From Amycolatopsis sp. MtRt-6 (lineage in GTDB: Bacteria > Actinomycetota > Actinomycetes > Mycobacteriales > Pseudonocardiaceae), in the NCBI RefSeq assembly GCF_017308975.1, contig NZ_JADWPD010000023.1, positions 1-64,000 of the forward strand: 64,000 bases of DNA, given 5' to 3'. Within the stretch, counting starts at the first letter, position 1; each line of letters starts with the position of its first letter. Positions 57,906 to 64,000 of the stretch are shown here, piece after piece. Below the pieces are notes generated by a model that worked only from the letters and a program-made list of their open reading frames with translations, made no database searches and was not told the DNA's origin. The position numbers were made by a program, and so were the translations under genes.

Positions 57906-58421
57906 ATGCGTGAAACGCCCGAAGAACTCGATGAGCTCCAGGCCCTGCTCGACGCATCGCTGTCCCGCTCCACCGATCACCTCCGTTCGATCGTCGCCGA
58001 GCACACCTCGACCGCCGAGCAGCTCACCCGGATCCTGGTCGGCATGTGCACCCTCGCCCTGTCCACCGTGACGGCGAAGGGCGAGCCGCGGATCAGCGGC
58101 GTGGACGGGCACTTCCTGCACGGCAAGTGGTACTTCGGCACCGCACGCAGCGCCGCCAAGGCCCGGCACCTCGCGGCCCGCCCCGCCGCCAGCGTCGCGC
58201 ACATGCGCGGCGAGGACCTGGGCGTGTTCACGCACGGCACAGTGGAGATCCTCAACCCCGAGGTCGGCGAGCCGGCTGCGGACTGGCCAGACCTGCTCGC
58301 GTACCTCAAGGACTTCTACGGCGATCACACCGACTGGGACAAGGACGTGTGCTACTACCGGCTGCGTCCGCACTGGATGACCGTCTACGCCCCCGACGCC
58401 GCGAAGCTCATCGCCAAGTGA
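57906..58421 (+). CDS. Pyridoxamine 5'-phosphate oxidase-fold (flavin-binding) protein
   Basis: 171 residues from ATG 57906 (TATTGT six bases upstream, again leaderless-like). Split-barrel core LALSTVTAKGEPRISGVDG, FLHGKWYFGTARSAAKARHL, and C-terminal YYRLRPHWMTVYAPD. Probable FMN or F420-binding oxidoreductase; substrate unknown. Confidence 0.82.
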   Translation: MRETPEELDELQALLDASLSRSTDHLRSIVAEHTSTAEQLTRILVGMCTLALSTVTAKGEPRISGVDGHFLHGKWYFGTARSAAKARHLAARPAASVAHMRGEDLGVFTHGTVEILNPEVGEPAADWPDLLAYLKDFYGDHTDWDKDVCYYRLRPHWMTVYAPDAAKLIAK

Positions 58422-58428
58422 CCAGCCG

Positions 58429-59553
58429 TCAGCCGGCCAGTGCACGCAGCTTCGGCACCGGAACGCGCTTTCCGTACGCGACGACAGTGCGCTGCCCGTT
58501 TTCGCCGAACCAGGTCAGCAGCGCCGATCCGCCTGGCACGCTTCCCTCGACGAGGTCCGGCTCGCCGGGTGGCGGCAACGGGCCCACGACCTTGACGGCC
58601 AGGCCGAGGATCTCCGTCCAGAAGTAGTCGTCGAGCGGCGGCCCCGCCGGGACAAGATCCAGTGCCGACGCGGCGGCCGCCTTGCCCTGGGCGACGGCGG
58701 TGGACCAGAACGGGGTGCGCGTCCCGCCGGTGCGAAGGCACGTCACGTCCCCGGCGGCGAACACGCCCGGTATCGCGGTGGCGCAGGCCGGGTCGATGGC
58801 GACGCCGTGGGGACCGGCCAGTCCGGCTTCCGCCAGCCAGGCCGTGTTCGGCACCTCGCCACAGCAGGTGACGACCAGGTCGGCGGTGAGGGCGGTGCCC
58901 TCCGCCAGCCGCACGCCGTCGACCGGATCGCCGGTCAACTTCGCCGGTCCTCCGGTGACGATGACGCGGACGCCGTGTTCTTCGGCCCGCGTGGTGATCG
59001 CCCCGGAGACGAACGGGCCGAGGATGCGGCGCAGCGGCGGGTCGACGTCGACCACGGTCACCGGGATGCCCCGGGCCACGCAGGCGCTGACGACTTCCAG
59101 GCCGAGGAAGCCGGCGCCGACGACGACCGCCGAACGAGCGGCGTCGAGCCGTGTGCGCAGCCGGCGTGCGTCGTCCAGGGTTCGCAGTACCGTTTCGCCG
59201 CGTTGGCCGGGAGCGGCGATCCGCCGGGCACGAGCGCCGGTGGCGATGATGAGCGCGTCGTAGCCGATCTCCCGGCCGTTCGCGGTGGCCACCACCCGCC
59301 GGTCGAGGTCGGCGGTCACCGCGGGCGAGCGGACGACGTCGATGCCGAGCCCGTCGAGCCGGTAGCCGAGCGTGCTGTCGGCACGGTCGTCCTTGAGCAC
59401 GGCCTTGGAGAGCGGAGGCCGGGCGTAGGCGCCGCACTCTTCCGCGCCGATCACGGTGATCGGACCCGCGTGGCCCCGTTCTCGCAGCTCCCTCGCCGCG
59501 GTGATGCCGGCGATGGACTCGCCGGCGACGACGATCGAGCGCGGTGGTGTCAC
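58429..59553 (-). CDS. Ferredoxin reductase (FAD-dependent, P450 redox partner)
   Basis: 374 residues from GTG 59553. FAD-binding VVAGESIAGITAARELRERG (the usual GxGxxG first loop is GESIAG), NAD-binding VVGAGFLGLEVVSACV, and the C-terminal FAD motif IPGVFAAGDV. Passes electrons from NAD(P)H to the adjacent ferredoxin. GTGA overlap with the ferredoxin stop. Confidence 0.9.
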   Translation of the reverse strand: MTPPRSIVVAGESIAGITAARELRERGHAGPITVIGAEECGAYARPPLSKAVLKDDRADSTLGYRLDGLGIDVVRSPAVTADLDRRVVATANGREIGYDALIIATGARARRIAAPGQRGETVLRTLDDARRLRTRLDAARSAVVVGAGFLGLEVVSACVARGIPVTVVDVDPPLRRILGPFVSGAITTRAEEHGVRVIVTGGPAKLTGDPVDGVRLAEGTALTADLVVTCCGEVPNTAWLAEAGLAGPHGVAIDPACATAIPGVFAAGDVTCLRTGGTRTPFWSTAVAQGKAAAASALDLVPAGPPLDDYFWTEILGLAVKVVGPLPPPGEPDLVEGSVPGGSALLTWFGENGQRTVVAYGKRVPVPKLRALAG

Positions 59554-59747
59554 GGGAGCTCCCGCAGCGCGGCGACCGGGCACGAGGTGACGGCCGCCCG
59601 CGCGGCGGCGAGCTGCCCCGGCGGGATGTCGGTGCCTTCGAAGTGGTGGACGAGTTCGGCGTCGTCGTCGAGCTCGAAGATCGCGGGAGCTTGCTCGGCG
59701 CACAGGCCGTGGCCTTCGCAGCGGTCGTAGTCGGCGGAGATCTGCAC
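59550..59747 (-). CDS. [3Fe-4S] ferredoxin of the P450 system
   Basis: 65 residues from GTG 59747 (GAAGGA upstream). CEGHGLC plus a distal SCPVAAL gives three cluster cysteines, with His where a fourth Cys would be. This is the actinomycete P450 ferredoxin type. Sits between P450 and its reductase. Confidence 0.92.
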   Translation of the reverse strand: MQISADYDRCEGHGLCAEQAPAIFELDDDAELVHHFEGTDIPPGQLAAARAAVTSCPVAALRELP

Positions 59748-59761
59748 CGGATGTCCTTCTT

Positions 59762-60946
59762 TCAGGCCGGGACGAGTTCGATCGGGAGCCGCCCGAGGCG
59801 GTGGATGATGTTGTTGCGCGCCCACTCGGGTGGCCCGGCCGGCTCGATCCGGTCGACGCGGGTCACGAGCGCGCGCAGCATTGCCTGGGTTTCCAGGCGG
59901 GCGAGGCCCTGCCCGGCGCAGCCGTGCGTGCCGTGGCCGAAGCCGAGCTGGCGGGCGGCGTCCCGGCGGATGTCGAACGTGTCGGGGTCGTCCCACTCCA
60001 GCGCGTCCCGGTTGGCGGAGGCGTAGAGGACGAGGACCCGGGAGCCCGCGGGCAGTGCGGTGCCTGCGACCTCGGTGTCGCGTGCGACCTTGCGGCTGAA
60101 GGCACGCAACGGGGATTCGTAGCGGACGATCTCGTTGACCGCGTTGGGGATCAGGCCCGGGTCGGCCTTGAGGAGCTGCCACTGGCCGGGGTGGGTGGCG
60201 AACAGGTGGAGGGCGCTCGCGATCGCGCTGAGCGTGGTGTCCAGGGACGGCACCAGGTAGTCGACCATCAGCGCCGGGCACTCGGCGTGCGGGAGTTCAC
60301 CCGCGTCGGCCGCGCGCAGCAGGTCGTCGCCCATGCTGCCGGGCAGGACATTCCGCCGCTTCGCGACGGTGTGCGCGAACCGCGCCATGCCCAGGCCGGC
60401 CGGGACCGCCTGCACTGCCTGGCCGTTCAAGGGCCCCAGGATGTCGAAGGTGGCCGCACCCCACCGCAGCAGGTTCTCCCGCCCCTCCGCCGGCCACCCG
60501 ACGAGGTCGGGGACCACCGCCGCGGGCAGTGCGGCCGCGACTTCGACGCCGTCGACGGTGCGCCGGGCGACCGCGGCGTCGACGATCTCGGCCGCCTGGC
60601 GTTCCACGACGTCCCGCATCGCGCGCAGCGCCCGGGGTGTCAGCCGGTGAGCGACCAGGGCCCGGCGGCGGGCGTGGTCTTCGCCGTCGCTGTTGAGCGT
60701 GGTGCCCCGGGAGAGCCGGTTGGCGATCGGATTGAGGGCGACGCCGTCGCCGGAGACGAAGGTCTTGTCGTCCAGCAGCACGGCCTTGCATTCGGCGTAG
60801 CGGGGCAGCGCGTGGACGTTGTGCTTGGGCAGCCACACCACCGGCCCGAGTTCACGCAGGTTCGCGTAGTGCGGGTACGGGTCCAGGATCGCTTGCGGCG
60901 AATAGATGTCCGGCCGGTACACCGGCACTTCGTGGCGTTGGGGCAT
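59762..60946 (-). CDS. Cytochrome P450
   Basis: 394 residues. Heme loop FGHGTHGCAGQGLARLE (Cys about 343), ExxR in NEIVRYESP, and an I-helix PSLDTTLSAI that keeps the Asp-Thr pair but lacks the usual Ala-Gly before it. Receives electrons from the adjacent ferredoxin and reductase. The catabolic context (FAD hydroxylase, acyl-CoA ligase) points to oxidation of a small carbon source. Substrate not assignable. Confidence 0.93.
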   Translation of the reverse strand: MPQRHEVPVYRPDIYSPQAILDPYPHYANLRELGPVVWLPKHNVHALPRYAECKAVLLDDKTFVSGDGVALNPIANRLSRGTTLNSDGEDHARRRALVAHRLTPRALRAMRDVVERQAAEIVDAAVARRTVDGVEVAAALPAAVVPDLVGWPAEGRENLLRWGAATFDILGPLNGQAVQAVPAGLGMARFAHTVAKRRNVLPGSMGDDLLRAADAGELPHAECPALMVDYLVPSLDTTLSAIASALHLFATHPGQWQLLKADPGLIPNAVNEIVRYESPLRAFSRKVARDTEVAGTALPAGSRVLVLYASANRDALEWDDPDTFDIRRDAARQLGFGHGTHGCAGQGLARLETQAMLRALVTRVDRIEPAGPPEWARNNIIHRLGRLPIELVPA

Positions 60947-60958
60947 CGTTGCTCCTTG

Positions 60959-62407
60959 TCAGGGGTACCAGCACCGCGAGAGGCTGTCAGCGGCGCTCAG
61001 CACCGTGCCGTCCGGTCGGACGACGGCCGCGCCGGTACGCAGCCAGCGGTGCAGCTCGCCGGACATCCGGGTGGTGACGAGGACCGCGCCGGACTCCCGG
61101 ATGGCGGCTCGCTCGGTCTCCGACGGCGTGCTCGTGGTGACGACGGCGAAGCGGCCGCCTGCCACGTCGTCGAACCGGGTTCCGTCGTCGAGCAGGGCAT
61201 TGGGGCACAACCGTCCCGCCAGGGACGACCGGAAGCGAGACCGCACGACCAGGTCCGAGCGGTGCAGTGCCGGCGTCGCGCTGTCGAGGACGCGGCCGTT
61301 CAGGCGCGGCGCGACCACCCGGCGGATCAGGTCGCCGAACCGGCCGCCTTCGGTCATGGCCTTGCCGACCAGCACCGCCCGCCGGATCATCGCGCGGGCG
61401 TGCGGCCTGCGCTCCGCCTCGTAGGTGTCGAGTGCGCTGGCGGGCAGGGTTCCGTCGAGGACACCGGCGAGTTTCCAGGCGAGGTTGGCCGCGTCGCGCA
61501 GCCCGGCGCCCATGCCCTGGCCGATGAACGGCGGTGTGAGGTGGGCGGCGTCGCCGAGCAGGAACACGCGGCGGTCGCGCCACCGGTCCGCGAGCTGCGC
61601 GCGGAAGGTGTACTCGGCGACGCGGACGATCTCCAGGTCGATCTCCCCGGTCCACGGCGCGATCAGCGGGTGCAGCCGACGGACGTCGTCGAAGTCGCCG
61701 GCGGTTTCCCCCGGCAGCAGCCGGAACTCCCAGCGGTGGCGGGTTTTCCCGATGCGCATGTAGGTCGCCGCGCGGTGCGGGTCGCAGACCTGGTGCACGC
61801 CTTCCCACTGGCCGAGGTCGGCGGTGGTGGCGACGTCCACCACCAGCCAGCGCTGGTCGAACTTCAGGTCGGCCATCGTCGCGCCGATCGCCGTCCGGGT
61901 GCGGCTGTTGGCGCCGTCGCAGCCCAGGACGTAGTCCGCGTGGATCGTCTCGCGCGCGCCGGTGCCGCGGTCGGTCGTCTCGACCCGCACGCCGGTCCCG
62001 TCCTGCCGGATACCGGTGACCTCGGTGTTGCCGCGCAGGGTGACCGTGCCGGCCGTCGCCAGGTGGGTGCGGAGCAGCTGCTCCAGGTCGGGTTGGTCGA
62101 ACATGTTCGCCTCCGGGTAGCCGTGCCGGCCGCCGCCCGGGGAACGGCGGAACTCCGCCAGCACCCGCAGGTCCGGATCGAGCAGCCGCAGCCCGTGGCA
62201 GGGCCAGGAGATGGCGGCGAACTCCCCGGCCAGCCCGAGCCGCCCGAGGATGCGGTGCACCTCGTCGTCCAGGTGCACCGCACGAGGCCGCGGGTAGACC
62301 GACTCCCACCGCTCCAGCACCAGGCACTCGACGCCGTACCGGCCGAGCAGCGCCGCGGCGGTCAGCCCGGCCGGGCCCGCCCCGACGATGACGACGGGCA
62401 CCCTCAC
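60959..62407 (-). CDS. FAD-dependent aromatic hydroxylase (PheA/MhpA/TfdB family)
   Basis: 482 residues. VVIVGAGPAGLTAAALLGRYG (FAD), the second FAD motif FLLGDAAHLTPPFIGQGMGAG (about 270), and a short C-terminal thioredoxin-like domain. Class A flavoprotein monooxygenases insert one oxygen into phenolic or related rings. Overlaps the DoxX gene by four bases. Confidence 0.92.
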   Translation of the reverse strand: MRVPVVIVGAGPAGLTAAALLGRYGVECLVLERWESVYPRPRAVHLDDEVHRILGRLGLAGEFAAISWPCHGLRLLDPDLRVLAEFRRSPGGGRHGYPEANMFDQPDLEQLLRTHLATAGTVTLRGNTEVTGIRQDGTGVRVETTDRGTGARETIHADYVLGCDGANSRTRTAIGATMADLKFDQRWLVVDVATTADLGQWEGVHQVCDPHRAATYMRIGKTRHRWEFRLLPGETAGDFDDVRRLHPLIAPWTGEIDLEIVRVAEYTFRAQLADRWRDRRVFLLGDAAHLTPPFIGQGMGAGLRDAANLAWKLAGVLDGTLPASALDTYEAERRPHARAMIRRAVLVGKAMTEGGRFGDLIRRVVAPRLNGRVLDSATPALHRSDLVVRSRFRSSLAGRLCPNALLDDGTRFDDVAGGRFAVVTTSTPSETERAAIRESGAVLVTTRMSGELHRWLRTGAAVVRPDGTVLSAADSLSRCWYP

Positions 62408-62745
62408 GGCGACACCCCGAGGGCCACGAGGTAGCCGGCGACGAGCACCGCGCAGACCAGCGCCGGGACGAGGTCGCGGGCCTTGTCGTGGTTGCGCACG
62501 TGCGTGACGAGGGCGCCCGCGAGCAGGAGGAGCAGGCCGGCCCCGGCCAGTGCGCCGAGCACCGGCACGGCCAAGCCGACCAGGAGACCGGCGGCCCCGG
62601 CGATCTCCAGCGCGCCGATGCCGCGGTAGGCGGTGACGGAGAAGCCGGCGTGCGCGGCGCGTTCCCGCATGGGCGCGAGCGCGAACAGCTTGGCCGCGCC
62701 GAAGAGGAAGAAGATGGCCGCCCCGAGAACCGACAACGCGATCAT
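62404..62745 (-). CDS. DoxX-family membrane protein
   Basis: 113 residues, four membrane helices (GIGALEIAGAAGLLVGL typical of DoxX). Role in the cluster uncertain; DoxX proteins appear beside quinone- or flavin-dependent oxidoreductases. Four-base overlaps with both neighbours. Confidence 0.82.
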   Translation of the reverse strand: MIALSVLGAAIFFLFGAAKLFALAPMRERAAHAGFSVTAYRGIGALEIAGAAGLLVGLAVPVLGALAGAGLLLLLAGALVTHVRNHDKARDLVPALVCAVLVAGYLVALGVSP

Positions 62746-64000
62746 GAGGTTTCTCCGAAGGTCAGGCGGGCAGGGACGGTGTAGCGGCCGAGGGTGGCCC
62801 TCACCTTGGATTCGTCCACTTCGGACGGAAGAGTGATCACGACGGTCACGGTGCCGTCCTCGATCACCGCGTCGACGGTCACGCGATCGAACGGAGCGAG
62901 GGCCTCGGCGATCGCGCGGCGGGTCGCGTCGGCGCGCAACGCGAGCTTGTAGGGCTTGCCGACGTCGGTCACGGGCAGCGCGTCGAGCACGGTGACGGCC
63001 TTCGGCGCGGCGGCCCGCTCGGGCACGCGGTCGGCGGCCCAGGCGAGCAGGTCGGCCTCGGTCGCCGTGGCGCCTGGTGTGCGGGTCACGTAGGCGACGG
63101 GCACCTCGCCGGCGTGCTCGTCGGGGCGGCCGACCGCGCCGGCCGCGGTCACCTGCGGGTGGGTCAGCAGGGCGTCCTCGATCATCGCCGGGTCGATGTT
63201 GTGGCCGCCGCGGATGATGAGGTCCTTGGCCCGGCCGGCCAGGTGCACGAACCCGTCGGCGTCCAGCCGGGCCAGGTCACCGGTGTTCAGCCAGCCGTCG
63301 CGGAGTTTGCCGAGGCCGTCCAGGATGTACGCGTTTTCGTCACGCCCGACGACATAGCCGGGGAACACCGTGGGGCCGCTGATGGCCAGCACCCCGGTCT
63401 CGCCGCGGGGCAGCTCCTCCCCCGTTTCCGGGTGGACGACCCGCATCCGCTGGTAGGGCAGGCGCTGCCCGACGGTGCCGGGGCGCGTCACATCGGGAAA
63501 ACTGCGCGCGCTGGCGCAGGTGGCTTCGGTCAGCCCGTAGCCCTCGACCAGCGTGACGCCGGTGTGTGCCTGGAAGCCTTCGCGCACGGCGGCCGGCAGT
63601 GGTGAAGCGCCGACCATGGCGAACCGCAGGCTGGCGATGTCGGCGTCGACCGGGCACTGCGCGAGCACCGCGTACACGGTCGGGACCGCGCTCATCGCCG
63701 CGATCCGGTGGTGCTCGACGATCTTCCAGAACTGCCCGTACAGGGCGGGTTCGCGGTAGCCGAGCGGGCCGGCCCACACCGCGTGCTGACCCTTGAACAG
63801 CGGCGCGAGCAGCGTCACCACGAGCGCGTTGACGTGGAACAGCGGCAGCGCCGCGAAGACGACCGAGCCGACGTCGAGCAGCGAGTTCGCCGCGATCATC
63901 CACGCGTCGGCGACCTCGTTGGCGTGCGTGTGCGCGGCCAGCTTCGGCGCGCCGGTGGTGCCGCCGGTGTGGAACAACGCGGCCAGATCCGACGCCACCG
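62742..64000 (-). CDS. Acyl-CoA synthetase (AMP-forming), N-terminus beyond window
   Basis: The last 419 or so residues. P-loop FHTGGTTGAPKLA, YGLTEATC, GDLARLDADGFVHLAGRAKD, and the catalytic lysine region VTDVGKPYK near the C-terminus, followed by an extra C-terminal extension of about 60 residues. Activates a carboxylic acid to its CoA thioester. First known gene of the catabolic operon; the 5' end is cut by the window. Confidence 0.92.
   Translation of the reverse strand, partial: VASDLAALFHTGGTTGAPKLAAHTHANEVADAWMIAANSLLDVGSVVFAALPLFHVNALVVTLLAPLFKGQHAVWAGPLGYREPALYGQFWKIVEHHRIAAMSAVPTVYAVLAQCPVDADIASLRFAMVGASPLPAAVREGFQAHTGVTLVEGYGLTEATCASARSFPDVTRPGTVGQRLPYQRMRVVHPETGEELPRGETGVLAISGPTVFPGYVVGRDENAYILDGLGKLRDGWLNTGDLARLDADGFVHLAGRAKDLIIRGGHNIDPAMIEDALLTHPQVTAAGAVGRPDEHAGEVPVAYVTRTPGATATEADLLAWAADRVPERAAAPKAVTVLDALPVTDVGKPYKLALRADATRRAIAEALAPFDRVTVDAVIEDGTVTVVITLPSEVDESKVRATLGRYTVPARLTFGETS

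Noticed and set aside
59801..62434. 877-codon plus-strand frame opposite P450 and FAD hydroxylase
   Set aside because: Shadow frame created by high third-position GC; no motif.

Overview
The window is high-GC DNA from an actinomycete. Dense overlapping genes, frequent GTG starts, several leaderless-looking promoters, a rho gene with a long R/G/Q/N/D-rich insertion, and the order argS-lysA-hom-thrC-thrB-rho-rpmE-prfA all fit a Pseudonocardiales-type genome. Amycolatopsis is my best guess from gene content and the interspersed palindromic repeats, but this was not tested.

Layout. (1) 1-6260: prmC, then a membrane glycosylation cassette (GT2 dolichol-phosphate-mannose-synthase-like enzyme, GtrA flippase-like protein, two GT-C type transferases), a VOC protein and a secreted protein. 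This block separates prmC from prfA, which are normally adjacent. (2) 6261-16658: the conserved minus-strand block prfA, rpmE, rho, thrB, thrC, hom, lysA, argS. (3) 16819-20553: DUF3105 and DUF305 membrane proteins, a CDF metal exporter with a promoter-embedded palindrome, and an epoxide hydrolase. (4) 20705-33420: tRNA-Arg(CCG) carrying an integrated 12.6-kb actinomycete integrative and conjugative element (AICE). Its ends are exact 46-bp att repeats, and it has integrase, excisionase, a RepA-like ATPase, prim-pol, a TraB/FtsK translocase, a DUF2637 spread protein and many small genes. Two clusters of GTGACA repeats and a two-gene cargo (GntR-HTH fused to a P-loop kinase, plus a 2-hydroxyacid dehydrogenase) are also present. 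(5) 33421-37106: ECF42-type sigma factor with its DGPF partner, an SRPBCC protein and a frameshifted AhpD-like gene. (6) 37204-41430: copper operon csoR-copZ-secreted metal-handling protein-copA under a CsoR-type palindrome, with gene remnants on both sides. (7) 42042-51125: an NlpC/P60 endopeptidase, then a complex-I membrane-arm cluster (nuoA, H, J, K, L, M, N). This cluster has no peripheral-arm enzymes; in their place is a cysteine-poor, histidine-rich NuoB/NuoD-like fusion. (8) 51138-58421: multicopper-oxidase and GNAT remnants, MarR, lipoprotein, DUF6153/DUF305, a second NlpC/P60 protein, a BlaI/M56 pair, a TetR/DUF2218 pair and a flavin-binding protein. (9) 58429-64000: a catabolic cluster of ferredoxin reductase, ferredoxin, cytochrome P450, FAD monooxygenase, DoxX and an acyl-CoA synthetase cut by the window end.

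How it works together. The left part is housekeeping (translation termination, aspartate-family amino acids). The middle is a self-transmissible element. The right part is rich in metal handling (copper operon, CDF, two DUF305 proteins, a multicopper-oxidase remnant, the His-rich Nuo protein) and decays locally through truncated genes. The observations most worth following are the AICE cargo pair and its terminal DNA structures, and the hydrogenase-less, NADH-module-less complex-I cluster with a degenerate NuoB/D protein.
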